From Olsenella_K sp051878835 (lineage in GTDB: Bacteria > Actinomycetota > Coriobacteriia > Coriobacteriales > Atopobiaceae): a stretch of 64,000 bases of DNA. Where the stretch lies: contig JBJEKW010000027.1 in the NCBI GenBank assembly GCA_051878835.1, positions 77,800-141,799 on the forward strand, read 5' to 3'. The notes beneath the pieces are model-generated. The model was given only the letters and a program-made list of their open reading frames with translations, ran no database searches and was not told where the DNA came from. Of this stretch, positions 1 to 7,035 are shown piece after piece; positions within the stretch are counted from its first letter, which is position 1, and every line of letters starts with the position of its first letter. The position numbers and the translations under genes are program-made.

Positions 1-1
1 G

Positions 2-226
2 AGCGACGACGGCCAGACGGTGGAGGGCGTCCGGTTCGAGGGCGGCTGCAACGGCAACCTGAAGGCCATCGGCAAGCTAACGAAGGGCATGAGCGTCGAC
101 AAGGTGGTCGAGCTGCTGCAGGGCACCACCTGCGGCCCGCGCCGCACTTCTTGCGCCGACCAGATGACCATCGCGCTGCGCCAGGCCCAGCAGGCCATGG
201 CACACGACGCAGCTGCCAGCGCATAG
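2..226 (+). CDS. TSCPD-domain protein, 5'-truncated by window edge
   Basis: The reading frame is open from the first bases of the window, so only the C-terminal 74 residues are seen. They contain VRFEGGCNGNLKAIGKL and the signature cysteine motif, here TSCAD instead of the usual TSCPD. Proteins of this small (about 85-100 residue) family are known from anaerobes (TIGR03905-like), and the same domain occurs at the C terminus of B12-dependent ribonucleotide reductases, where the cysteines are redox or metal ligands. Its own function is unknown. It ends 13 bp before the next gene on the same strand and may be co-transcribed with it. The family call is firm from the motif; the start lies outside the window. 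Confidence 0.8.
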   Translation, partial: SDDGQTVEGVRFEGGCNGNLKAIGKLTKGMSVDKVVELLQGTTCGPRRTSCADQMTIALRQAQQAMAHDAAASA

Positions 227-239
227 ACCGGAGCCCATC

Positions 240-1451
240 GTGCCCGCACACAAGCGCCATAGCATCACTCGCAGGGGTCTGTTCCGCGGGATGTTCGCCA
301 CGGCCGCCACGACGGCCGCCGTGGGGGTGCTCTCCGGCTGCTCGCAGCAGTCGGAGGACACGACGCCCCAGCCCACCGTGGTCGACTCCGACGCGGCCAC
401 CGACATCCTGAACACCTACACGTCGCAGGACTTCGACCTGACCCAGACGGGCAGCTGGACCATACCCCTGGGCAGCGTGCTGCACGAGGGCGAGGGCACG
501 TGGCTGCCCGTGACGCAGGCGGGGTCGTCGGCGTCGCCCATGGTGAAGGGCTGCGCGTTCTCCACCAGCTCGGGCAACCTGTCAGAGGTGGTGTCAAAGA
601 CCATAGGCACCAGCACGGCCGAGGTCATCTACGACGTGCGCTGCTCCGACTCGGTCTACGCCTGGGTCGAGCTGAACTACCTGACCTACGACTGGACCCT
701 GTACGCCTCGGCGTTCAGCGAGGGTGCGCTCACGGGTAGTGCCACCACGCTGTGGTCGGCGAACTCCGACTACGACCCGCCCGCGTTCGCCTGCACGGGC
801 AGCACGGTCATCTGGCAGGTCATGCCGTCCACCTCGGGGTCCAAGACCTCCGAGAGCTCGTACTGCTACCTGTGGAAGCTGGGCGACTCCAACGCCAAGT
901 CCGTCGTGGAGTCGCCGGGCCGCTTTGCCACGGCACCCGTGGTGTCGGGCGACACGGTCACGCTGACGCCGCGCGTGCGCTCCAGCGAGGGCGTCTACTA
1001 CGGCGTCACCGCCTACAGCCTGTCGAACGACCTCGCCAGCATCGAGGACCAGCTCGTGCTGCCCCAGACGGTGAAGCCGTTTCGCGCCGTGCGCATTGGC
1101 GACCAGTTCGTCACGTCCATCGAGGCCTCGTACAGCTCGGGCGGCCTTCTGTCCGGCATGGGCACCTATATAGGTACGTCGTCGGGCGACTTCCTCTCGC
1201 TGTCGCGCGAGCCCTTCGCGGGCGTGGCGGGCAAGGACGGCAAGTACGTGATCAAGGTGCGCGCGTCCTACATCGTGGTGGACACCACGCAGAGCACCTA
1301 CAGCGTGCTGTCCGCCTCGAACCGCTGCATCGACTACGGCGAGTACCCCGCGCGCGTCGGGCAGACCGACACGTTCGTCACGTTTGCCACGGTGAAGGAC
1401 GAGACCACGGGCTACCCCGCTTCCGTCACCGTCAGGGCGTTCACCCTTTGA
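240..1451 (+). CDS. Tat-exported lipoprotein, unknown function
   Basis: 403 residues from a GTG start with GGAG six bases upstream. The N terminus has a twin-arginine signal (TRRGLFRG at about residues 10-17), a hydrophobic stretch and a lipobox (LSGC at about 32-35), so it should be exported folded through Tat and lipid-anchored at Cys35. The mature part is rich in Ser, Thr, Tyr and Val with recurring short strand-like segments, suggesting an all-beta, possibly propeller-like fold. I recognise no catalytic motif. The gene lies 93 bp ahead of a response regulator/sensor kinase pair on the same strand, which may be coincidental. Confidence 0.75.
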   Translation: MPAHKRHSITRRGLFRGMFATAATTAAVGVLSGCSQQSEDTTPQPTVVDSDAATDILNTYTSQDFDLTQTGSWTIPLGSVLHEGEGTWLPVTQAGSSASPMVKGCAFSTSSGNLSEVVSKTIGTSTAEVIYDVRCSDSVYAWVELNYLTYDWTLYASAFSEGALTGSATTLWSANSDYDPPAFACTGSTVIWQVMPSTSGSKTSESSYCYLWKLGDSNAKSVVESPGRFATAPVVSGDTVTLTPRVRSSEGVYYGVTAYSLSNDLASIEDQLVLPQTVKPFRAVRIGDQFVTSIEASYSSGGLLSGMGTYIGTSSGDFLSLSREPFAGVAGKDGKYVIKVRASYIVVDTTQSTYSVLSASNRCIDYGEYPARVGQTDTFVTFATVKDETTGYPASVTVRAFTL

Positions 1452-1544
1452 TTCAGTTCCGTTCGTGCTTTGTGGGGTACACTAATACAGCACAAGAAGA
1501 ACATCTATCCTGCCGAAAAACGGGATTTTGTGGAAGGGGCTACC

Positions 1545-2285
1545 ATGGCTTCAGACGAGAAGAGAATTCTTTTGGTCGAGGACGACAAGGTCATTCGTGA
1601 CGCCGTGGCCGCCTATCTCGAGCGCGAGAACTATATGGTCCGTGGCGTTGGAGACGGTCAGAGCGCCCTTGAGGAGTTCGAGAAGCACTCGTTTGACCTC
1701 ATCATCCTGGACCTCATGCTGCCCAAGCTGTCGGGCGAGCGCGTGTGCCGCGCCATCCGCGAGACCTCGAACGTGCCCATCATCATGCTGACAGCAAAGG
1801 GCGAGGTAGAGGACCGCATCATCGGCCTCGAGCTGGGCGCGGACGACTACCTGATCAAGCCCTTCTCGCCCCGTGAGCTCGTGGCGCGCGTGCGCGCGCT
1901 GCTGCGTCGCGCCCACGCCGAGAGCGAGCCCCAGCTGGAAGTCCTGGACTTCGGCGACCTGGTCATCGACATCTCGGGCCACAAGGTCACCATCGACGGT
2001 CGCGAGATCGACCTGACCGCCTCCGAGTTCAAGCTGCTGACCACCCTGGCACGCTTCCCGGGCCGCGTGTACACCCGCATGGAGCTGGTCGAGAAGGTCC
2101 TGGGCTACGACTTCGAGGGCTACGAGCGCACCATCGACAGCCACGTGAAGAACCTGCGCGCAAAGCTGGGCGACGACCCGCGCAACCCGCGCTGGCTCTA
2201 CACCGTGCACGGCGTGGGCTACCGCTTTGAGGCGCCCGAGGCCGACATGGCAAAGGCTAAGGCCAAGGCCAACCGGGCAAAGTAG
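1545..2285 (+). CDS. OmpR/PhoB-family response regulator
   Basis: 246 residues from ATG 1545, chosen because GGAAGGGG sits just upstream and the protein then begins MASDEKRILLVEDDK; an in-frame upstream extension to 1470 lacks family similarity. Receiver domain at about residues 7-120 with the acidic pair ED, phospho-acceptor Asp56 in DLIILDLMLPK, the Thr in MLTAKG and the Lys in DYLIKPF. The C-terminal winged helix (about 145-235, ending YTVHGVGYRFEAPE) is a typical DNA-binding Trans_reg_C domain. A Lys/Ala-rich tail ends it. Two bases separate it from the kinase gene, so the two should form one two-component system. The signal is unknown. Confidence 0.93.
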   Translation: MASDEKRILLVEDDKVIRDAVAAYLERENYMVRGVGDGQSALEEFEKHSFDLIILDLMLPKLSGERVCRAIRETSNVPIIMLTAKGEVEDRIIGLELGADDYLIKPFSPRELVARVRALLRRAHAESEPQLEVLDFGDLVIDISGHKVTIDGREIDLTASEFKLLTTLARFPGRVYTRMELVEKVLGYDFEGYERTIDSHVKNLRAKLGDDPRNPRWLYTVHGVGYRFEAPEADMAKAKAKANRAK

Positions 2286-2287
2286 CC

Positions 2288-3796
2288 GTGTCGCGCCCCG
2301 CATCGCAGCCGTCGGCCGACTCCGCCGCCGACTCCAACCGCTCTTCCTACAACACCATCCAGCCCAGCCCGCGCTCCCGCATGACGTATGCGGGGCGCAT
2401 GTCGCTGGCGTTTGCCTGCACGGCCATCATGACCGTGCTCATCCTGGTGTGCGTGCTGGCCATCGTGTGGACGAACCAGTTCCAGTCGTACACCCGCGAG
2501 AACATGCAGCGCACGGCCCAGTCCATGGCCCAGACGCTGTCGCAGGCCTATGAGGCCAGCGGCGGCTGGACGGACGAGTCCATCGAGACCGTGCGCGAGT
2601 ACGCGCAGACCATGGACGACGTGGGCGTGCAGCTGAAGGACGCCGCCGGCGACGTCCTGTACGACGACGCGCGCGTGGCGCAGATCCAGACGCAGGGCCA
2701 CGGCCCCGTGGTGTTTCCGGGGGACGACTACCCCTACGTCTCGGCCGACGTCATCCTGCAGGACGGCACGCGCGTGGGCACCATCCAGTTCTGGGCCATC
2801 AGTAGCGACGCCTTCCTGACAAAGACCGACTCCGCCTTTAGGACGAACTCCTACGGCGCCATCTTTACCGCGGGCATAGTGGCCATCGTCTTGGCCTGCG
2901 TGCTGGGCTACTTCGTGTCCCGCGCCCTGACGAAGCCCATAAAGCGCATCACATCCACGGCCAGCCAGATTCGCAACGGTGACCTCAGTGCCCGCACGGG
3001 CCTGCGTGGCGACGACGAGATAGGCCGCCTGGGCGAGACGTTCGACGACATGGCCACCACTTTGGAGAAGGACATAAAGCTGGAGCACCGCCTGACCAGC
3101 GACGTGGCGCACGAGCTGCGCACGCCGCTCATGGCCATGCAGGCCACGGTGGAGGCCATGCAGGACGGCGTGCTTCCCGCGGACGACGAGCACCTAGCCA
3201 CGGTGGCCATCGAGGTGCGCAGGCTGTCGCGCCTGGTGGACGCCATGCTGAAGCTGTCGCGCATGGAGAACGGCAAGACCCCGCTGCGCATCGAACGCTG
3301 CGACGTGGTTGCCCTGGCCAGCGGACTCGTGACCTACCAGGCCCAGCTCTTCTCGGACAACGGGCTGGGGCTCAGCTTCTCGAACGAGACGGGGCATGAC
3401 CAGCTGTTTGCCGAGATTGACCCCGACCTCATCCGCGAGGCCCTGGTGAACCTCATGAGCAACGCCCTGCGCTACACGCCCGAGGGTGGCAAGGTAAATG
3501 TCAGCGTGGCAAAGAGCCGCTCTGACGTCCTGATATCGGTCCAGGACACGGGCATGGGCATCGCAAAGGAGGACATCCCGCGCGTGTTCAGCAGGTTCTG
3601 GAGGTCCGACGCCAGCCGCGAGCGGGTGGCCGGTGGCCTGGGCGTGGGCCTGGCGCTGACGAAGGAGATCGTGGACCGTCACAACGGCACCATCTCGGTC
3701 GACTCCGAGCTGGGTGTGGGCACGAAGTTCACGCTGAGCCTGCCGCTGGAGCACCGCGACGCGCGCACGCAGCAGAATGGCTCGCGCACTGCGTAG
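2288..3796 (+). CDS. HAMP sensor histidine kinase
   Basis: 502 residues from GTG 2288, two bases after the response regulator stop. Order: a polar N-terminal leader of about 40 residues, TM1 (about 42-67, ILVCVLAIVW), an extracytoplasmic sensor loop of about 120 residues, TM2 (about 192-212), a HAMP linker (KPIKRITSTASQIRNGDLSARTG begins it), a HisKA domain with His275 in DVAHELRTPL, and a HATPase_c domain with N (LMSNALRYTP), G1 (DTGMGIAKED) and G2 (GGLGVGLAL) boxes. It resembles BaeS/SaeS-type kinases. It should phosphorylate the preceding regulator at the membrane. The ligand cannot be read from the sequence. Confidence 0.93.
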   Translation: MSRPASQPSADSAADSNRSSYNTIQPSPRSRMTYAGRMSLAFACTAIMTVLILVCVLAIVWTNQFQSYTRENMQRTAQSMAQTLSQAYEASGGWTDESIETVREYAQTMDDVGVQLKDAAGDVLYDDARVAQIQTQGHGPVVFPGDDYPYVSADVILQDGTRVGTIQFWAISSDAFLTKTDSAFRTNSYGAIFTAGIVAIVLACVLGYFVSRALTKPIKRITSTASQIRNGDLSARTGLRGDDEIGRLGETFDDMATTLEKDIKLEHRLTSDVAHELRTPLMAMQATVEAMQDGVLPADDEHLATVAIEVRRLSRLVDAMLKLSRMENGKTPLRIERCDVVALASGLVTYQAQLFSDNGLGLSFSNETGHDQLFAEIDPDLIREALVNLMSNALRYTPEGGKVNVSVAKSRSDVLISVQDTGMGIAKEDIPRVFSRFWRSDASRERVAGGLGVGLALTKEIVDRHNGTISVDSELGVGTKFTLSLPLEHRDARTQQNGSRTA

Positions 3797-3918
3797 CCTG
3801 GCCTGGGCATACGTACCTAACTGCATAGCAACTTGGTCAAGCTGAGCGCCGTGGTCTCCACCCGGCGCTCGTTCTATTACAATTTGAGGGTCTGTACCTC
3901 CAGAAGGGAGCATGTGGA

Positions 3919-4803
3919 ATGTCTACGATTGAGCTGCGTCCCGATTCTCACGGCAAGGTCCGTGACATCTATGATTGCGGCGACAGCCTGCTCATGGTCG
4001 CTAGCGACCGCATCAGCGCGTTCGACTACATCCTGCCCGACGAGATTCCTCACAAGGGCGAGATCCTGACCCGCATTTCGGCGTTCTGGTTCCAGAAGTT
4101 CGCCGACCTGATTCCGAACCACCTCATCACGATGGACGTTTCCGAGTACCCCGAGGAGTACCAGAAGTACGCCGACTACCTGACCGGCCGTTCCATGCTG
4201 GTCAAAAAGGCCAAGACAATCCCCATCGAGGCCATCGTCCGCGGTTACCTGACCGGCTCGGGCAAGAAGACCTACGACCAGAACGGCACTGTGTGCGGCA
4301 TCAAGCTGCCCGCCGGCCTGGTTGAGGCCTCGAAGATTCCGGAGCCTATCTTTACCCCGTCCACGAAGGCTGCCCTGGGCGACCACGACGAGAACATCAG
4401 CTACGAGCGCTGCGCCGAGCTGGTGGGCGAGGAGACGGCACGGCAGCTGCGCGACTCCGCCCTGAAGATCTACACCGCCGCCGCCGAGTACGCGTCCACG
4501 CGCGGCATCATCATCGCCGACACGAAGTTCGAGTTTGGCTACATCGACGGCCAGTTCTCGCTCATCGACGAGTGCCTGACGCCCGACTCCAGCCGCTTCT
4601 GGCCCGCCGAGGGCTACAAGCCCGGCCACGTCCAGCCCAGCTACGACAAGCAGTACGTGCGTGACTGGCTGAAGGCCAACTGGGACATGCAGGGTCAGCC
4701 GCCCCACCTGCCCCAGGAGGTCATCGAGGGTACCTCCAAGCGCTACCAGGAGGCGTTCCAGATCATTACCGGCCATGAGTTTGTTCCTATGAGGGAAGCC
4801 TAA
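3919..4803 (+). CDS. purC: Phosphoribosylaminoimidazole-succinocarboxamide synthase
   Basis: 294 residues, the usual length of bacterial-type SAICAR synthases. It joins CAIR and aspartate with ATP in purine biosynthesis. Visible motifs are KVRDIYDCGD (ATP-binding strand), ASDRISAFDYILPDEIPHKG, PIEAIVRGYLTGSG and IIIADTKFEFG. Its start follows AAGGGAG at a good distance. A -10-like TACAAT lies at 3878-3883 after a 120-bp gap, so it probably has its own promoter. Its stop overlaps the next start by one base (TAATG), so the following membrane protein should be translationally coupled. No other pur genes are in the window. Confidence 0.95.
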   Translation: MSTIELRPDSHGKVRDIYDCGDSLLMVASDRISAFDYILPDEIPHKGEILTRISAFWFQKFADLIPNHLITMDVSEYPEEYQKYADYLTGRSMLVKKAKTIPIEAIVRGYLTGSGKKTYDQNGTVCGIKLPAGLVEASKIPEPIFTPSTKAALGDHDENISYERCAELVGEETARQLRDSALKIYTAAAEYASTRGIIIADTKFEFGYIDGQFSLIDECLTPDSSRFWPAEGYKPGHVQPSYDKQYVRDWLKANWDMQGQPPHLPQEVIEGTSKRYQEAFQIITGHEFVPMREA

Positions 4804-5465
4804 TGTCACTTCGCGATACCATCCGTGGCGCCCGCGAGGAGGCCGCTGCCAACGCCAACGACCTCCGTAAGGGCTCTGACGACACCAAGCCAGCCGACGA
4901 CGACATGCCAAAGGAGTGCGAGGGCTTCTCAAAGAAGTCCATCACGCGCGCCAGGCCGGCTCGTGAGGCCGCGCAGGGCGTGCGCATCGTGGACGCCCGT
5001 GGCAACTCCAGCCATGGCAAGACTCCTCAGTCCAAGGAGGAGCGCAAGGAGGCCAAGCGTCGCGTTCGCGAGCTGGACGACATGCGCGCCACCGTGTCCA
5101 ACATCATGCTGGAGCAAAACCCCGACTACATCCACAGGCGCCGCGTCTGGTGGGGCCTCATGGGTGCGGGCTTCGCCTGCCTGGTTATCGAGCTCATCGT
5201 CTACGGCGTGGGCACCCAGGGCGGACAGGCCATCGGAGAGGTGGCGGGCATCATCAGCGTGCTTCTGATGGTGCTGGCATACGCTGCCATCATTGGCTCT
5301 TTGGTCTACGACTGGGTCAAGGTGCGTCCCCTGCGCAAGGTGTGCGACTCCGTGGCTGATGGCATGACGGTGAAAAAGATGAACGCCGTCATCGACAACG
5401 ACGCCCGCGAGCGCGCCGCCCGCAAGGCCCAGAAGGAGGCCGCAAAGGCTGCCAAGAAGAAGTAG
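4803..5465 (+). CDS. Hypothetical membrane protein, charged N-terminal arm
   Basis: 220 residues; unrecognised. About 115 charged residues (many Lys, Arg, Glu and Asp) precede two hydrophobic segments: LMGAGFACLVIELIVYGVG at about 120-138 and VAGIISVLLMVLAYAAIIGSLVYDW at about 148-172. A basic tail rich in Ala/Lys ends AAKAAKKK. The start codon overlaps the purC stop (TAATG). The topology suggests both ends on the cytoplasmic side. No enzyme motif is visible. The function is unknown, and the link to purC may be only co-transcription. Confidence 0.7.
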   Translation: MSLRDTIRGAREEAAANANDLRKGSDDTKPADDDMPKECEGFSKKSITRARPAREAAQGVRIVDARGNSSHGKTPQSKEERKEAKRRVRELDDMRATVSNIMLEQNPDYIHRRRVWWGLMGAGFACLVIELIVYGVGTQGGQAIGEVAGIISVLLMVLAYAAIIGSLVYDWVKVRPLRKVCDSVADGMTVKKMNAVIDNDARERAARKAQKEAAKAAKKK

Positions 5466-5506
5466 CCCGCTGCGCGACCTCGACCTCGCGTCTGCCGCGC
5501 TAAGAT

Positions 5507-5514
5507 GCTACAAT
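5507..5514 (+). promoter_or_regulatory. Extended -10 promoter element of tRNA-Arg
   Basis: TGCTACAAT: a TACAAT hexamer at 5509-5514 with an upstream TG, about 35 bp before the tRNA. The position 17 bp further upstream shows no good -35, which is tolerable for an extended -10 promoter. Read directly; the function is inferred. Confidence 0.45.
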
Positions 5515-5549
5515 GACTAGCGCGCTGCGCATGCCGATGCGCTTCAAAA

Positions 5550-5625
5550 GCCCTCGTAGCTCAGGGGATAGAGCACTGGTTTCCTAAACCAGGTGTCCGT
5601 GGTTCGAATCCGCGCGGGGGCACCA
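5550..5625 (+). tRNA. tRNA-Arg (anticodon CCT)
   Basis: 76 nt with encoded CCA. The acceptor pair is GCCCTCG/CGGGGGC (one G-U). The anticodon arm is CTGGT-TTCCTAA-ACCAG, giving anticodon CCT for AGG. The T arm is CGTGG-TTCGAAT-CCGCG. The cloverleaf can be drawn by eye. It stands alone between the purC unit and a terminator. Confidence 0.95.
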
Positions 5626-5635
5626 GCGAAAAATG

Positions 5636-5671
5636 GCCTCCTACCTGCAGAAATGCGGTAGGGGGCTTTTC
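5636..5671 (+). terminator. Rho-independent terminator after tRNA-Arg
   Basis: Stem GCCTCCTACC/GGTAGGGGGC (one mismatch or wobble) with an 11-nt loop, followed by TTTT. It lies 10 bp after the tRNA CCA end. Confidence 0.8.
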
Positions 5672-5917
5672 TGTATCGATATCAACAGTGTGTGGCTCCC
5701 GGGATGCTCAAAGGGCGCTAATGGTTGCTTTATGGCCTGCATATTGTGGCTAAGCGAGTGATTATTAGGCCTGCCCATGGGTGATTTCGGCAATGCGGCG
5801 CGTATGGTATCCAGCTAAACCAAGCAATGATCTAGGCTCTCCGATTCTGGGTACCCAGACCTGGCTCGTCTGCGCCAATCGGTGCAAAGTACACAGCTCT
5901 GGGTACCCGAACCTGGT

Positions 5918-6017
5918 NNNNNNNNNNNNNNNNNNNNNNNNNNNNNNNNNNNNNNNNNNNNNNNNNNNNNNNNNNNNNNNNNNNNNNNNNNNNNNNNNNN
6001 NNNNNNNNNNNNNNNNN
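5918..6017. other. Assembly gap (100 N) inside the repeat array
   Basis: Exactly 100 N, the conventional size for a gap of unknown length. The 18 bp before it (5900-5917) and after it (6018-6035) are identical: TGGGTACCCGAACCTGGT. Overlapping those two copies yields one intact 48-bp repeat unit, so the gap may be an artefact between overlapping contig ends. Confidence 0.9.
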
Positions 6018-6422
6018 TGGGTACCCGAACCTGGTGACTTTGCACCGCTCGACTCGCCATAGCAGAAGCTACGAGCCGTCTACCAGGCCCTTTGCAAAAC
6101 GGCTGATTTCGGCCGGTGCAGACTGCACGGTTCTGGGTACCCAGACCCGGCTACTTTGCACCAGGGAGTGCAGACCACCCGGGTGTGGGTACCCAGAGTC
6201 GGCGACTCTGCACCGGCAGCAGCTCAACGAGACGTCCGACGGAATGATTCATCGGACGCATTCGCCTGCATCGCGCGCGCCAGCACAGACAAGCCAGACA
6301 TGGGTACCCGAACCCCCCACCCTTGCAGATGCTATCTCCTGATCTGAGCGCCACAGCAATGAGCCACTCCGTCTACCTGGGGCTTTGCGAGAAAGCCAAA
6401 ACGGGCTTCTTCAGGCTCCAGG

Positions 6423-6504
6423 GGTGTGGGTACCCGAACCTGAACTGCATCCCATTTCTTGGACACGGGAAATGGGATGCAGTTCACCTGCGGGTACCCA
6501 CACC
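6423..6504. repeat. 82-bp near-perfect inverted repeat bounded by the array core
   Basis: Two 36-nt arms (6423-6458 and 6469-6504) match at 33 of 36 positions around a 10-nt loop. The outer 14 bp of each arm is GGTGTGGGTACCCG, so GGGTACCC cores face each other. The inner 18 bp, TGAACTGCATCCCATTTC, is perfectly complementary. There is no T tract, so it is not a plain terminator. It could fold as a long hairpin RNA or a cruciform, or be a small non-autonomous element. Confidence 0.9.
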
Positions 6505-6730
6505 TGCCACTCCTGCAGGAAAGCCTGACAGGGGGTTCGACCTGTGGGTACCCAGACCGGCGACTCTGCGCTCGGGTGCGCAAACCTGGCGGGCGCGGGT
6601 ACTTGCGGCAGCCACGTCTGCACATGAGAAGTTCAAAAGGGCTTCTTGCCCCGTGCTTGACTTGTCCCATGTCTGGTAAAGGTGCTGTGACCTGGCAAAA
6701 TCACGCATGATTAATTCCCAGCGCATGGCT

Positions 6731-6774
6731 GGTGCAAGGTTGGTGCATGGTTGGTGCGCGGTTGGTGGATGGTT
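6731..6774. repeat. Four tandem 11-bp repeats
   Basis: Units GGTGCAAGGTT, GGTGCATGGTT, GGTGCGCGGTT and GGTGGATGGTT run without gaps, with a period of about one helical turn. GGTGCA is shared with the outer half-site of the array at 5829-6572. The stretch from 6573 to 6884 otherwise holds nothing I can identify. Confidence 0.85.
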
Positions 6775-6884
6775 GGGTGGTGGGATGTACTGCGATACGA
6801 TGCCTGAGTGCGGAGTGAGAAACTGCGGTGGCTGACAACGCCGCGTATAAATGAGAAAGTGTAGTGGACGGCTATACCACGCAT

Positions 6885-6922
6885 AAAAGAAGGGGCACCA
6901 CGGTGGAAACCGTGATGCCCCT
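6885..6922 (-). terminator. Terminator of the pknB operon
   Basis: 13-bp stem GGGGCACCACGGT/ACCGTGATGCCCC (one mismatch) with a 4-nt loop. Read on the minus strand it is followed by TTCTTTT. It lies about 115 bp beyond the pknB stop, at the end of the six-gene minus-strand operon. Confidence 0.85.
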
Positions 6923-7035
6923 GCGTCGTGCCTTTGGATCAATCCTCAGCATCGCGACTGTGAATCGAGCTGCTTGCGACACTCCCTGCGATGAGACCGG
7001 GCGAGTGTTCGCTCGCGTACCAGTGAGCTAGCGAA

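Larger units (their letters stand above)
5829..6572. repeat. Intergenic array of 48-bp interrupted palindromes, GGGTACCC core
   Basis: Nine exact GGGTACCC palindromes lie at 5849, 5901, 6019, 6135, 6187, 6302, 6428, 6492 and 6546. The best copies follow one plan: GGTGCARACT, 10 variable bases, GGGTACCC, 10 variable bases, ACTYTGCACC (48 bp, itself palindromic). The unit at 6115-6162 is complete on both sides; the one at 6167-6214 is nearly so. The copies at 5849 and 6546 keep mainly the right half-site, and those at 6302, 6428 and 6492 are degenerate or rearranged. The variable arm is often ASACCYGGCG-like. No credible gene lies here; the frames that cross it are short and run through the N gap. 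The function is unknown. Confidence 0.85.

Noticed and set aside
5781..6354. Several 65-100-codon frames over the first array
   Set aside because: They run through the N gap or the palindromic repeats on both strands and have no ribosome site.
5829..6572. A CRISPR array
   Set aside because: The repeats are palindromic, face both ways, vary in spacing and have conserved rather than unique spacers; no cas gene is present.
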